64,000 nt of DNA from an uncultured Lachnospiraceae bacterium (GTDB lineage: Bacteria > Bacillota > Clostridia > Lachnospirales > Lachnospiraceae), in NCBI GenBank assembly GCA_910588655.1, contig CAJUPJ010000014.1, forward strand, positions 18,551 through 82,550, in the 5' to 3' direction. Shown here in pieces: positions 8,216 through 18,295 of this stretch. Position 1 is the first letter of the stretch. Each line of letters begins with the position of its first letter. A program made the translations under genes and the position numbers. Under the pieces are notes generated by a model. It saw only the letters and a list, made by a program, of their open reading frames with translations, was not told the DNA's origin and ran no database searches.

Positions 8216-8680
8216 TTATAATGTCACTACACTGCCAGTTATATCCCTGGATACCCACATGGACATTCCTGGCCCATGGTTTCCATATGGTCTTGTATGG
8301 AAACCAAAACGTTCATAAAAACTCTCCCTGCCATATGCTGCCATAAGGCTTATCATTACAGTTTCCCCATCAAGTACATCTTTCCTTATATAATCAAGCA
8401 CCCTGCTTATAAGCTCTGTCCCAATATGGTATCCCTGGTAATCCGGGTGTACTATTACATCTGTAATAAAATATGTATACCCGCCATCACTAACTATCCT
8501 TGCCATACCAGCAGGTTTTCCTCCACAAAGGGCAACACACAGATAAAATGAGTTATTAATTGCTATGGCTGCCCTTTTCTCTGTTACCTTTATCCAGCTA
8601 ACCGCCTTTCTTAAAGCATTATAATCATCTACTGATATATTGTTTGTAAATACTATCTCATCTGGCGGCATGCCTTCCAT
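8216..8680 (-). CDS. GNAT family N-acetyltransferase
   Basis: A 154-residue single-domain GNAT protein. Strand beta-4 with DVIVHPDYQGYHIGTELI (about residues 74-91) carries the acetyl-CoA pyrophosphate loop (QGYHIG, matching Q/RxxGxG/A), and SFYERFGFHTRP is the typical C-terminal motif B. AGGAGG lies 8 nt before the ATG. The acceptor substrate is unknown. It starts 12 nt after the chemoreceptor gene and may share its transcript. Confidence 0.85.
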   Translation of the reverse strand: MEGMPPDEIVFTNNISVDDYNALRKAVSWIKVTEKRAAIAINNSFYLCVALCGGKPAGMARIVSDGGYTYFITDVIVHPDYQGYHIGTELISRVLDYIRKDVLDGETVMISLMAAYGRESFYERFGFHTRPYGNHGPGMSMWVSRDITGSVVTL

Positions 8681-8692
8681 ATTCTTTTCCTC

Positions 8693-10447
8693 CTATAATT
8701 TGAATATCTCCACACTCTTCTGGAGCTCTTCTGATAAATTCTGCAAACTGCCTGCTGAAGCGGCAAGTGTACTAATTGTAGAATTAAGTTCCTGTACAGA
8801 ATTTGCTGTTTCCTCAGCAGCAGAAGCATTTTCCTCTGAAACTGATGACAGATTGGCAATAATCTGTACTACGCCCGCTTTTTCCTGGTCACATGCATCT
8901 GTTTTAACTCTTATTTCCGCCGCTTCCTCACGTGACTGGTCTATGCCTGTATGCACATTAGCAAACTGCTGCCTTGTCTGTTCAAATTTTTCCTGCTGTT
9001 TATTAACAATATTGTATACCTCTTCCATAACAGCCACTGTATTTTTAGAATCTTCAAGAAGTTCATTAATTGTTTCTGCTATGCTTCCTGCTGACTCATT
9101 TGACTGTTCTGCAAGTTTCTGTATCTGTGATGCAACAACAGCAAAACCTCTGCCCTGCTCACCAGCCCTTGCTGCTTCAATTGACGCATTAAGTGATAAA
9201 AGATTAGTTTCCTCTGCTATAGAAGTAATCAGCTGTATTGCATCACTAATCCTTGCTGCTGATTCATTAGTAGCATTTACCATGCTTCCGATTTTCCCAA
9301 TCGCATCCATCGTAGCATTATTAGAGTCAGCCAGACCGTCAATAATAACCATTGCATCATCACCATTAATCTTCATTTCACCTGAAATCTTGTCAAGGTT
9401 ATGGACTGAATCCACTATGCCGCCAATCATTTCACCAATGGCATCTATTTTCTCCGAGGCATTTTCCACATCATCTGCCTGTGATACAACACTTTTAGCA
9501 ATGCCATCTACAGCCAGTTCAAGTTCATTTGCTGTTATACTTGTCTGTGACGCCATATTGTTAAGCTCATTTCCTTCATTCTTTAAAACTCCAATAGAAT
9601 TTTTAATATTTGATACTACATCTGTAAGCTCCTGCTGCATCCTGTTTACACCACGCATCATATCCCCAAGCTCATCACTTCTTTTAAGCCCTATTTTATC
9701 AACAGGTTCATTAAGAACTCCTCTGGCAATCCTGGAAACAGCATTTTCTGCTGCCATAATTCCTTTCTTTATCTTTATTGTTATAAAAGATATTAGAAAT
9801 ATAGATAATACCAATATTAAAATCCATGAAACAATAACTGACCTGGTTTTTGAAGCCACAAATGAGTCAACACTTTCAGCAGGCTGTCCAACAAAATACA
9901 TGCCTGCTATGCTCCCATCAGAATTATGCATTGGCATATAACATGCATAATAGTTTACATGGTTTACAACAATGCCTGTCAGGTGCACGCTCTCCCCGTC
10001 CTCTGTAACTCTTCTGTACACATCAGGGTCAGCAGTTGTCCCCAGAATTCTTTCCCCTGTTTCATCACTTGCAAGCGTTGTGGCATATCTTACATCCCCA
10101 TAAAATAATGTAACCTCTTTATCGTTGCCATCTGTAAAACTGTCAATAAGTTTTTCATTACCTGTAACATCCAGCGAACCTTTCATAAGCTTATCCCCAG
10201 ATAATGAATAATCTCCTGCGTCTATAGCTGTATATGCAGCGTCAACACTTACCGCTATAGCCTCCAGTGAAGCAAAAACTTCCTCCTGCATCCCTTCTCT
10301 TATACCCTTGATTCCAACAACAGTAAGGACAATCCCCATAACCAGGGTTGGAAGTATAGATATCCCTAGTATCTTTCCAGCCAGGGATAACCTGAACCTT
10401 CTCTTCCTGTCTTGTCCGTTTCCATTATTTTTCCCCATTCCATTCAT
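8693..10447 (-). CDS. Methyl-accepting chemotaxis protein with extracellular Cache domain
   Basis: A 584-residue receptor. It has a charged N-terminus, one membrane helix (about residues 19-44), an extracytoplasmic single-Cache-type sensor (about 45-190) with YYACYMPM and GMYFVGQP strands, a second helix (about 205-225), HAMP, and a long cytoplasmic helix pair. The hairpin tip [19 protein letters not shown] and [10 protein letters not shown] mark the signalling domain. The ATG at 10447 is preceded by GGAGGAG; the frame is open further upstream. It directs chemotaxis to an unknown ligand. A second receptor is encoded at 37473. Confidence 0.9.
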   Translation of the reverse strand: MNGMGKNNGNGQDRKRRFRLSLAGKILGISILPTLVMGIVLTVVGIKGIREGMQEEVFASLEAIAVSVDAAYTAIDAGDYSLSGDKLMKGSLDVTGNEKLIDSFTDGNDKEVTLFYGDVRYATTLASDETGERILGTTADPDVYRRVTEDGESVHLTGIVVNHVNYYACYMPMHNSDGSIAGMYFVGQPAESVDSFVASKTRSVIVSWILILVLSIFLISFITIKIKKGIMAAENAVSRIARGVLNEPVDKIGLKRSDELGDMMRGVNRMQQELTDVVSNIKNSIGVLKNEGNELNNMASQTSITANELELAVDGIAKSVVSQADDVENASEKIDAIGEMIGGIVDSVHNLDKISGEMKINGDDAMVIIDGLADSNNATMDAIGKIGSMVNATNESAARISDAIQLITSIAEETNLLSLNASIEAARAGEQGRGFAVVASQIQKLAEQSNESAGSIAETINELLEDSKNTVAVMEEVYNIVNKQQEKFEQTRQQFANVHTGIDQSREEAAEIRVKTDACDQEKAGVVQIIANLSSVSEENASAAEETANSVQELNSTISTLAASAGSLQNLSEELQKSVEIFKL

Positions 10448-10622
10448 GAATTCTCCTCCAATTATTAGAATATTGCATAAATCCAGCATAGGCGCATATA
10501 TTTATTATATCATTGATGCGCTGTAAAATCTATTATTTTCGTATTTTTTTACGTTTATAATATTACCCTGGCAGTTTATTATCCAGCCTATTAATACACA
10601 GCTATAGAAACGGAGGTTTTTA

Positions 10623-12224
10623 ATGGAACTTGTAACGCATACTATACAAACTAATGAATTAAAATGCAGAAGCAATATACAGGCTACACTTGAAGATGAT
10701 ATGAATGTCCCTGATACTAAACCCGATATTGAAAAGCTTGTCAAGACACAGGGAAAAATACAAATTACTGATATAAGCCCGTCTGAGGGAAAAGTAACTG
10801 TACGTGGCAACCTTTCATTTTCACTTCTATATTCCAGTAATGATGATATACGCCCTATACATAATATGAAAGGACAAATTCCTTTTAACGAGTCCATTAA
10901 TATGGATAATGTAACTGCAGCTGATGATGTATTCTGCCATTTTGAACTGGAAGACTGCCAGGCAAGCCTGATTAATTCAAGGAAAGTAAGCATACGTGCA
11001 ATTTTAAGCCTGGACTGCTGCCAGAATGAACAGAAAAACATTACCATAGGTACAGATATTATATCAGAAGATGCAGCAAGGGCAGGGATGGAAGAATCTG
11101 TACCACCTGAAGGGCTTAATAAAAAGTTTAATACAATTTCATATACACAGCTTGCTTTACAGAAAAACGATATTTTCAGGATAAGTGATGAAGCTGTACT
11201 TCCTAAAGGAAAACCTGCTATTGACACACTTCTGTATTATGAAATAACTCCCCAGAATGTACAGACAAGGATTGTGGAAGATGGCATACGCATTATAGGG
11301 GATATGCTTCTTTTTGCTCTCTATACCCCTGAAATAGAGGAACGCCGCCTTGAATACTTAGAAACTGAAATACCATTTGACGGGGTTGTTAATTGTAATG
11401 GCTGCAATGAAAATATGATTCCTGATATAGAAATTACTGTTTCTTCCAGGGAAGCCTCAGCTAAACCTGATGAAGACGGTGAAAACAGAATTCTTGATAT
11501 TGAACTTATATTAAAACTACAGATGAAATTCTATGAAGATGATGAACTGCAGATACTTGATGATGCCTACTCTACCTCATGCAGTTTACAGCTTGCCAAG
11601 GAAAACATTAATTATGAAAAGCTTTTAATGAAAAACCAGAGCAGTGTCAGGATTTCTGACCATATTAACATTAATAACAGTGATAATATATTACAGATAT
11701 GCAGCAGCAGTGGTACAATCCAGATTGATGAACAGGAAATAACTGAAGACGGAATACAGATAGAAGGTGCTGTAACCCTTGATATACTTTATATAACTGA
11801 CAACGACGACAGGCCTTTAAGCATGGCAAAAGGCATTATACCATTCAGCCACCTTGTAGAAATCAAAGGTATTTCTGATGATGATTCCTATGAGCTGCAG
11901 TCAGATATTAACCAGATAAACTTAATAATGATTGATAAAGAAGAAGTAGAAGCTAAAATTACTATTTCAATATGTGCACTAGTATTTACCAGCAAAAGCC
12001 AGGATGCTATAACAGGAATAACCGAAAACCCGCTTGATTTAGAAAAATTTAACGATATGCCAGGGCTTGCAGGTTTTATTGCTAATGAAAATGATACTTT
12101 ATGGGATATTGCCAAAGAATATAACACAACGCCTGAAAGCATTATGGAGTTAAATGGTTTAACAAGCAGCCAGATACATAAAGGCGACCGCCTGCTTCTT
12201 ATGAAAATAGTTGATGGCGTATAA
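10623..12224 (+). CDS. DUF3794 (SPOCS)-LysM spore envelope protein
   Basis: A 533-residue protein with three tandem DUF3794 modules (about residues 30-150, 190-300 and 340-450), each with the conserved VTVRGNLSFSLLY-like or VEGAVTLDILYI-like strand, followed by a C-terminal LysM domain (about 480-527) containing DTLWDIAKEYNTTPESIMEL. DUF3794-LysM proteins are found across spore-forming Clostridia and resemble the N-terminal domain of SpoVID; they are thought to act in spore coat or envelope assembly. CGGAGG precedes the ATG. It has no signal peptide, fitting mother-cell cytoplasmic use. It is divergent from the chemoreceptor gene. Confidence 0.88.
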   Translation: MELVTHTIQTNELKCRSNIQATLEDDMNVPDTKPDIEKLVKTQGKIQITDISPSEGKVTVRGNLSFSLLYSSNDDIRPIHNMKGQIPFNESINMDNVTAADDVFCHFELEDCQASLINSRKVSIRAILSLDCCQNEQKNITIGTDIISEDAARAGMEESVPPEGLNKKFNTISYTQLALQKNDIFRISDEAVLPKGKPAIDTLLYYEITPQNVQTRIVEDGIRIIGDMLLFALYTPEIEERRLEYLETEIPFDGVVNCNGCNENMIPDIEITVSSREASAKPDEDGENRILDIELILKLQMKFYEDDELQILDDAYSTSCSLQLAKENINYEKLLMKNQSSVRISDHININNSDNILQICSSSGTIQIDEQEITEDGIQIEGAVTLDILYITDNDDRPLSMAKGIIPFSHLVEIKGISDDDSYELQSDINQINLIMIDKEEVEAKITISICALVFTSKSQDAITGITENPLDLEKFNDMPGLAGFIANENDTLWDIAKEYNTTPESIMELNGLTSSQIHKGDRLLLMKIVDGV

Positions 12225-12229
12225 GCCAG

Positions 12230-12248
12230 GCGGATATTAACAATCCGC
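12230..12248 (+). other. Short hairpin after the DUF3794-LysM gene
   Basis: GCGGAT and ATCCGC pair around a 7-nt loop just past the stop codon, in the 169-bp convergent gap before ilvE. There is no T-run. The remainder of the gap has GC-rich short palindromes but no open frame. Confidence 0.35.
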
Positions 12249-12393
12249 ATTGCCTGCAGGCATTATATGCTTGCACACTCACAGACCACCCTGCCACCAC
12301 TTTGCGGCAGCCTGGAAGGAGCTTAAAACCCCTGCCAGGCGGCATTGCCGCTATATAATACATGGTATGATATCACATACTGCCATTGTAATA

Positions 12394-13419
12394 TTATTTA
12401 ATAACCTTAATCCATCCTTCTGGTGCTTCTATTCTTCCCATCTGTATACCTGTAAGGGTGTCATACAGCTTCTTTGTAACATCCCCCATAGCATCCATTC
12501 CGCTAGGGAAACAGATTTCACCATCTTTACATACAACCTTTCCTACAGGGGAAATTACTGCTGCAGTACCACACAGTCCACACTCTGCAAAGTCTTTAAC
12601 TTCATCTAAATATACTTCCCTTTCCTCAACCTCCAGGCCAAGGTAATCCTTGGCAACTGCCATAAGGGAACGGCGTGTTATTGAAGGAAGTATACTGTCT
12701 GATTTTGGTGTAACTACCTTATTATCCTTTGTAACAAAAATAAAGTTTGCACCACCTGTTTCTTCAACCTTTGTACGTGTTCCTGCATCAAGGTACATAT
12801 TTTCGTCAAAACCTTTATTATGTGCATCTACTATTGCATGAAGGCTCATAGCATAATTAAGCCCTGCTTTAATATGTCCTGTCCCATGAGGTGCTGCCCT
12901 GTCAAAATCACTGACACGTATTGTAATAGGCTTTGCACCACCTTTAAAGTATGGGCCTACTGGTGTGGTAAATACCCTGAACTGGTATTCATTAGCAGGT
13001 TTTACCCCTATTATTGCATCACTTCCAAACATATAAGGCCTTATATATAATGTTGCACCTGAACCAAATGGAGGTACATAACCAATATTCGCTTCAACAA
13101 CCTTAACTACTGCATCAATAAATCTTTCTTTTGGAAATTGCGGCATCTCTAACCGTGCTGCAGAATCCATCATTCTTTCTGCATTCAGGTCTGGCCGGAA
13201 ACAGACTACTTTACCATCTTCAGTTGTATATGCTTTCAGTCCCTCAAAGATTGTCTGTGCATACTGAAGGACACATGCACATTCACTAATTGTCACAGTA
13301 TCATCTTCTATAAGAGCGCCGTCATCCCATGCACCATTCTTATAGTTTGATACATACCTCTTGTCTGTCTTCATATAACCAAATCCAATATTACCCCAGT
13401 CTATGTCTTTCTTTGCCAT
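12394..13419 (-). CDS. ilvE: Branched-chain amino acid aminotransferase
   Basis: A 341-residue fold-type IV PLP enzyme that interconverts Leu, Ile and Val with their 2-oxo acids. Seen: DDDGALIE-like N-terminal segment, FEGLKAY, RPDLNAERM, the PLP-lysine motif HGTGHIKAGLNYA, and EETGGANFIFV. Translation probably starts at 13419, six bases after TGGAG; the open frame extends to 13509 through what is better read as 5' leader. A strong promoter at 13544-13572 gives a leader of about 118 nt containing paired segments, but no T-box or known riboswitch was recognised. Confidence 0.93.
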   Translation of the reverse strand: MAKKDIDWGNIGFGYMKTDKRYVSNYKNGAWDDGALIEDDTVTISECACVLQYAQTIFEGLKAYTTEDGKVVCFRPDLNAERMMDSAARLEMPQFPKERFIDAVVKVVEANIGYVPPFGSGATLYIRPYMFGSDAIIGVKPANEYQFRVFTTPVGPYFKGGAKPITIRVSDFDRAAPHGTGHIKAGLNYAMSLHAIVDAHNKGFDENMYLDAGTRTKVEETGGANFIFVTKDNKVVTPKSDSILPSITRRSLMAVAKDYLGLEVEEREVYLDEVKDFAECGLCGTAAVISPVGKVVCKDGEICFPSGMDAMGDVTKKLYDTLTGIQMGRIEAPEGWIKVIK

Positions 13420-13543
13420 ATTAGTCTCCATTCCGCCACTGGCGCTGTGACACAAATTATAACCTGTACATAGTGCGCGCCTTACACCATGCTGTCTTAG
13501 CACCGCCATTCTGCCAGCAGTTATGCTGCCTGGTGCTTACTAA

Positions 13544-13572
13544 ATTGTACAACTTGTCTTTTAGGGTGTCAA
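13544..13572 (-). promoter_or_regulatory. Sigma-A type promoter of ilvE
   Basis: On the minus strand TTGACA (13572-13567) and TACAAT (13549-13544) are separated by exactly 17 nt. It sits between rpiB and ilvE, so ilvE is transcribed on its own with a leader of about 118 nt. Confidence 0.8.
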
Positions 13573-13598
13573 GTTACTATATTTAACTTTATTCATGT

Positions 13599-14036
13599 TT
13601 AAGTTAAATCATTTTCAATCATGCCGACCCTTCTAACATGGCGTTCTTCATTTGAAAACTCTGTTTCAAGAAATGTGTCAACTATCTTTAAAGCATGTCC
13701 TGGCCCGATTACCCTTGCACCCATTGCAAGGATATTAGCATCATTATGTTCCCTTGTAGCCTGTGCACTAAATACATCATGGCACAATGCAGCACGTATC
13801 CCCTTTACCTTATTGGCGGCAATAGATATGCCTATTCCTGTACCACATATAAGTATACCTTTGTCACATTCTCCTGAAACAATTGCATTAGCTACTTTTT
13901 TTGCATAAACCGGATAATCACATGATTTTTCATCATAGCTTCCATAGTCCTTATACTCTAAGCCTTTCTCCTGTAAATGCTTTATAACCTCCTGTTTAAG
14001 TCCAAAACCTCCCTGGTCACTGCCCAATGCTATCAT
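13599..14036 (-). CDS. rpiB: Ribose-5-phosphate isomerase B
   Basis: A 145-residue RpiB/LacAB family sugar-phosphate isomerase (ribulose 5-phosphate to ribose 5-phosphate). The start MIALGSDQGGFGLKQ has the substrate-binding GSDxGG motif, SCDYPVYAKKVA follows, and CGTGIGISIAANK carries the active-site cysteine (about residue 66) and anion-hole glycines. The ATG at 14036 has GGAGGAG upstream, inside the end of the preceding gene. The overlap with the LMW-phosphatase-like gene implies translational coupling; tsaC, a LMW phosphatase and rpiB are also clustered in Bacillus (the ywl region). Confidence 0.92.
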   Translation of the reverse strand: MIALGSDQGGFGLKQEVIKHLQEKGLEYKDYGSYDEKSCDYPVYAKKVANAIVSGECDKGILICGTGIGISIAANKVKGIRAALCHDVFSAQATREHNDANILAMGARVIGPGHALKIVDTFLETEFSNEERHVRRVGMIENDLT

Positions 14037-14511
14037 TGTCTTCTCCTCCTTCTTCATGATAAATTGCTTCTATTCTAAGGATTACTCTTTCAACCCTTTT
14101 CTGCACTTCCTCAAAAAAACTTTTATACTGTTCATCATCTGCACCATATGGGTTTACCATATCAGTATCTTCACCTATAAATTCGCCTATTGTATACACA
14201 TTGCTGTCTATGCCAAAATCCTCCATAAGCTTCACTTTTTCACTGAATGCCATAACAAGCAGAAGCGTATCCTGCGTTATATCTTCTTTTTCCAGCTGTA
14301 TTGAATGTTTATGGTTGCTTACCCCTATATCATGGCTGCTAAGTATAACATTTACTTTAGGGCTTATAGGCTCTGAAAAAAGAACAACTATCCCCCGCGA
14401 AACAGCCTCTGGAAGCCATGCCGGGGCTATTTCTTTATAAACAGCCTCTGCTATTGGACTACAAAAAGTATTAGTAGTACATATAAAGATTACCTTATCA
14501 TAACTTTTCAT
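14017..14511 (-). CDS. Low-molecular-weight protein phosphatase-like, catalytic residues altered
   Basis: A 164-residue protein of the LMW phosphotyrosine/phosphoarginine phosphatase family. The P-loop, normally CxGNxCRS, reads CTTNTFCS (residues 11-18): the nucleophile Cys11 is kept but the anion-binding Arg is Cys17. The general-acid loop, normally DPY, reads NPY (Asn120). Both changes predict little or no phosphatase activity. The gene position between tsaC and rpiB matches ywlE, the arginine phosphatase of Bacillus. It overlaps rpiB by 20 nt. A regulatory pseudo-phosphatase is an inference. Confidence 0.8.
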   Translation of the reverse strand: MKSYDKVIFICTTNTFCSPIAEAVYKEIAPAWLPEAVSRGIVVLFSEPISPKVNVILSSHDIGVSNHKHSIQLEKEDITQDTLLLVMAFSEKVKLMEDFGIDSNVYTIGEFIGEDTDMVNPYGADDEQYKSFFEEVQKRVERVILRIEAIYHEEGGEDNDSIGQ

Positions 14512-14543
14512 GTCCTCCTCCTTTCTCTGTTATTGTCTGTGCA

Positions 14544-15599
14544 TTATGCCTGCACTATATGATATGCGGCGGCTTTTATCATTCTGTTCATCACAGCTCC
14601 CCCAAGAATATCATTATCAAAACTTTCTGAATATATATACTGTACCCCCAGATTATCCATCTCCCTTAATATATCATATAATCCAGCAGCAATAGAAGCC
14701 TCGTTTTTTCTTGAGCCTATACTTTTTATAATTTTACATTTGTAAAGTTTTTTTGTCTCATCTGTAGCTATAACTGCTGTTTTATAGCCTTCTTTTTCTT
14801 TTTCTTCTGTTAACAGGTTAATTCTTCCAGCTACAGCAGACTGGCTGCCTTCCACAATCAGCAGTTCACCTTCTGGTGCATAGTGGCGGTATTTCATACC
14901 AGGAGCTTTTGCAATTATTCCCTCCCCAGGCATCCTGCTTTCTATGGCAGGGTCTGTAGATACCTTGCCTATAACATTTAGAAGCATGTCCTTTGTTATA
15001 TATCCAGGCCTTAAAATTACAACTTCACTTCCACTGGCATCAACTATTGAAGATTCTATGCCTATGCCTGTACTGCCACCATCAATTACCAGCCCAATCC
15101 TGCCATCCAGGTCTTCTATAACGTGTTCTGCCCTTACAGGGCTTGGTCTTCCTGATTTATTAGCACTTGGTGCTGCAATACATACACCAGACTGCCTGAT
15201 AAGTTCCCTTGCAACTGCATGTGACGGCATCCTTACAGCAACTGTACCAAGCCCGCCTGTAGTAGATAATGGTACTTCCTCTTTTTTCTTAAAAATTATT
15301 GTAAGCGGACCTGGCCAGAATGTTTCTGCAAGTTTAAGCCCGTTATCTGTAATATCATCCGCTACCTTGTATAAATCCTCCATATCAGCAATATGCACAA
15401 TAAGAGGATTATCAGACGGGCGTCCCTTAGCCTCATATATCTTTGATGAAGCAAGGGGATTAAAAGCATCCCCACCAAGACCATAAACCGTTTCTGTTGG
15501 AAATGCAACAAGACCCCCATTTCTTAATATATTACATGCATCTTCAAGTTCCTTTGCCATAAAATTATCTGGATTTATTTTTTGTACTCTTGTTACCAT
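14544..15599 (-). CDS. tsaC: L-threonylcarbamoyladenylate synthase (Sua5 type)
   Basis: A 351-residue two-domain Sua5 protein, the longer form with the C-terminal Sua5 domain (about residues 215-350). It makes threonylcarbamoyl-AMP from Thr, bicarbonate and ATP for the t6A37 tRNA modification. Motifs: FPTETVYGLGGDA, YEAKGRPSDNPLIVHI, and SANKSGRPSP. The start at 15599 overlaps the end of cwlD by 7 nt and has GGAGAG 6 nt upstream, so translation is likely coupled to cwlD. Confidence 0.93.
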   Translation of the reverse strand: MVTRVQKINPDNFMAKELEDACNILRNGGLVAFPTETVYGLGGDAFNPLASSKIYEAKGRPSDNPLIVHIADMEDLYKVADDITDNGLKLAETFWPGPLTIIFKKKEEVPLSTTGGLGTVAVRMPSHAVARELIRQSGVCIAAPSANKSGRPSPVRAEHVIEDLDGRIGLVIDGGSTGIGIESSIVDASGSEVVILRPGYITKDMLLNVIGKVSTDPAIESRMPGEGIIAKAPGMKYRHYAPEGELLIVEGSQSAVAGRINLLTEEKEKEGYKTAVIATDETKKLYKCKIIKSIGSRKNEASIAAGLYDILREMDNLGVQYIYSESFDNDILGGAVMNRMIKAAAYHIVQA

Positions 15600-16375
15600 A
15601 TATCTCTCCATTCCATACCTGCGGCAGAAGCTGTCTCATTTTGTGTTCCTGCCGTTTTAAGATAATCCAAAATCCCTGCTGCAACAGCTTCTGCAATTTT
15701 CTTCTGGTAATCACTGCTTACAAGCATCTGTGCTTCCTGTGGGTTTGATAAAAAACCACATTCCACAATTATTGCAACACTTTTGGAATTCTTTAATATG
15801 TAATAATCGGAATTAGGTTTTGCAACTCTTTTATTACTTTTATCAAGGCTTTCTGCAAGCTGCTTCTGCATTATTTCTGCAAATTTCTTTCCCTCTGTGG
15901 ACACCGTCTGGTAAAAAACCTGTGCTCCTTTGGAACTTTCCTGTGTAAAGCTGTTCTGGTGTATACTTACAATAGCGTCAGGATTTCCACTGTTCATAAG
16001 TTCTACACGCCTTTTTAAATCAGCAGCTTTTTTACTGCTGTCATTTTCATTGTATAATCCTGTATCTGTTTCCCTTGTCATAACAACTTCACAGTCTTTA
16101 TCCTCAAGTTCTTTTTTCAGGTATAACGCAATGGCAAGGTTTATATCCTTTTCATATGCACCATTTACCCCTACTTTCCCTGGGTCTATGCCGCCATGTC
16201 CGCTGTCAATTACTATTTTATATTTTTTGCCACTTTTAACTGACACCTCTTCAAACACATCCTTTGCGGTAATATATGTTATTATACCCGCAATAAAAAG
16301 AACACATACAGTTATAAGCATTACCAGTGATTTACCTTGTTTTCCTGCCACTATACCAGACCATCCTTTCAACAT
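15593..16375 (-). CDS. cwlD: Germination-specific N-acetylmuramoyl-L-alanine amidase CwlD
   Basis: A 260-residue amidase_3 enzyme with one N-terminal membrane helix (about residues 15-37). The zinc ligands are in IDSGHGGIDPG (His), YEKDINLA (Glu) and VSIHQNSF (His); the catalytic glutamate is in VECGFLSN. In spore formers CwlD cleaves stem peptides so that muramic-delta-lactam can form in cortex peptidoglycan, which spore lytic enzymes then recognise. It lies upstream of tsaC and shares its transcript. Confidence 0.93.
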   Translation of the reverse strand: MLKGWSGIVAGKQGKSLVMLITVCVLFIAGIITYITAKDVFEEVSVKSGKKYKIVIDSGHGGIDPGKVGVNGAYEKDINLAIALYLKKELEDKDCEVVMTRETDTGLYNENDSSKKAADLKRRVELMNSGNPDAIVSIHQNSFTQESSKGAQVFYQTVSTEGKKFAEIMQKQLAESLDKSNKRVAKPNSDYYILKNSKSVAIIVECGFLSNPQEAQMLVSSDYQKKIAEAVAAGILDYLKTAGTQNETASAAGMEWRDIW

Positions 16376-16475
16376 ATTTATATACTTTTGACCCTAGTAT
16401 CATATAATATATATGTAAGTAATACTGTTTAAAGAACGTCTGCTGGCTTTCATTTTATCTAACAGGGGCAATATT

Positions 16476-18170
16476 TCAGCCACAATATTTTGCAACTGTA
16501 TCCCAGACTTCTGGTATTTCCAGTCCAAGTTTCCAGAAAGCCATGCCTGCTGCCTGCCCGTTTGTAACTGCTTTCATCTTTAAGTCAAGTGACTTAGGTG
16601 TTTCTACCCACATTTTATATAAAGAGCTGCCAGATTTATATTCTATATAATCAAGCCCTGCTTCTTCATCCCATACTGTTCCTGTACCCTGTCCTGAAGC
16701 AATCTCCGAAGCATACTTCATTGAACATGCTTCAGATGAAAGTTCTACACTTCCGTTTTTCGTTGTTTCCTTCCATAGCCTTGAATAAAATGGAAGTGCT
16801 ATTATAACCTGTTCTGCTGGCACTTGGTCTATAGTATTCTTTACAGCATCTTTGACATACTGGAGTGAAGATACTGGCCCTGCCTCTTCTGAACCAGAAT
16901 AATATTCATCATATGCCATTGTTATAATATAATCTGCCACATTTGCCTGTTCAGTCCTGTTATAATATTGTGAATAACTTGCAGGCGGATAATTATCTAT
17001 AGAAAGGATTATGCCATTATTACGGCACATAATACCTAATTCCCTTATAAACTGTACAAAATCTTCCCCATTTTCCTGTCTTACATTTTCAAAATCTATA
17101 TTTATCCCGTCAAGGTTGTATTTTATAGCTTCTGCCATAAGATTTTTAGCAAGCCTCTGCCTTCTTGAAGTCGCACTTAAAACCTTCCCTATCTTCATGC
17201 CAGGGTCAAAATCATCACACAGCCCCCATACCTGCAGTCCTGCTGCATGGGCACGTTCCATATATGTATAATCTGCTATAGAAGAGATATTACCTGCATT
17301 ATCTATTGTTTTAAACCATGTTGGTGCTACTACATTAACACCTTTTGTAACAGATATCAAATCCTGTAATGTATTATTAGCAGTCCTGTTTGTAACCTGG
17401 TGCCATACAAGATTGACTTTTTCACCTAAAAGATTATGTGTATATTCTTCTTCTTTGAAATCTGTTGTCCGCATCTCCTCTGTAAATTCCCCAAGCCTGT
17501 CTTCCATAATATATCCTGTAATGCCATCTTCTGTAATTGCCTTGCAGAACCCTTCCCCGTTCTCCTCCTCTAATATGCGCAGCTTTGTGCCAGATTTTAT
17601 ATCAGCAAGAATAAAACTTTTATTATCCGGGTTAACACGCAGGCCCGTTTCTTTCTTTACTTTACTATATTTTTCTTTCTGGCCATATATATACTCTATA
17701 ACAACCCTGTCCGGATTGTCATACTTTTTATAATCAAGCGCTGTATACTGCTTTATATAATCTATTGCAACATAAACAATATCATCCTGGATTTTAACAA
17801 CCGTATAATCTTTAGTTTCTTTTCTTTTATTTGTATAACATATATTACTGTTTATTTCTGTTGAAACCACTGCCGAAGATGTACTATATAAAAGCTTATT
17901 CTCTACAGAATCCCAGTAAAACCTTGGATTAATCAGTTCTTTTATTATATCCATGCTGATATAAACATTGCCATCCTCATATAATCCCATTTCATCACTA
18001 ATTTCATCCTGTAATATAAGCTGTATCTTTCCTTCCTCCACATTAAAATAATCTGTAAGTGCCATATGTTCTTTGCTTGGCATATTTTTCCTTAAAATTA
18101 TGATAATAGAAATTATTATAATAACTAATACTAACGCTGCGGCTGGAATTAAAATTTGTTTCTTTTTCAT
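16476..18170 (-). CDS. Membrane-anchored GH18 family protein with SH3-like domain
   Basis: A 564-residue protein. An N-terminal membrane helix (about residues 6-26) is followed by a copper-amine-oxidase-like/SH3 region (about 40-235) and a GH18 TIM barrel (about 245-560). The GH18 catalytic motif DGINIDFEN (DxxDxDxE) is intact, with DYIITMAYDEYYSGSEEAG and ALPFYSRLWKE as substrate-binding strands. This is the architecture of sporulation-associated glycosyl hydrolases such as YaaH/YdhD/SleL-like proteins that act on cortex peptidoglycan. It may be transcribed with the following cwlD operon; the gap is 100 nt. Confidence 0.87.
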   Translation of the reverse strand: MKKKQILIPAAALVLVIIIISIIIILRKNMPSKEHMALTDYFNVEEGKIQLILQDEISDEMGLYEDGNVYISMDIIKELINPRFYWDSVENKLLYSTSSAVVSTEINSNICYTNKRKETKDYTVVKIQDDIVYVAIDYIKQYTALDYKKYDNPDRVVIEYIYGQKEKYSKVKKETGLRVNPDNKSFILADIKSGTKLRILEEENGEGFCKAITEDGITGYIMEDRLGEFTEEMRTTDFKEEEYTHNLLGEKVNLVWHQVTNRTANNTLQDLISVTKGVNVVAPTWFKTIDNAGNISSIADYTYMERAHAAGLQVWGLCDDFDPGMKIGKVLSATSRRQRLAKNLMAEAIKYNLDGINIDFENVRQENGEDFVQFIRELGIMCRNNGIILSIDNYPPASYSQYYNRTEQANVADYIITMAYDEYYSGSEEAGPVSSLQYVKDAVKNTIDQVPAEQVIIALPFYSRLWKETTKNGSVELSSEACSMKYASEIASGQGTGTVWDEEAGLDYIEYKSGSSLYKMWVETPKSLDLKMKAVTNGQAAGMAFWKLGLEIPEVWDTVAKYCG

Positions 18171-18295
18171 ATGTCAGCTTCCTTTTCTTCTCATATAGTT
18201 ATAATATGATAAGTATAACACTTTACATGCTGATAAACAAGAAGTCTTATTATGAAAAAAACGTGTGGCCCATAAATTTTTTGTTTTAACAGAAC

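Noticed and set aside
8640..9941. 433-codon plus-strand frame, Ser/Ala/Ile-rich
   Set aside because: It is the antisense shadow of the chemoreceptor gene. The composition is that of a reversed coiled-coil gene and there is no Shine-Dalgarno sequence.
10505..11227. 240-codon minus-strand frame
   Set aside because: It is antisense to the DUF3794-LysM gene, which has clear homology and a good ribosome binding site.
13420..13537. T-box or amino acid riboswitch in the ilvE leader
   Set aside because: The leader of about 118 nt has paired segments, but I see neither a T-box core sequence nor a terminator before the start codon.
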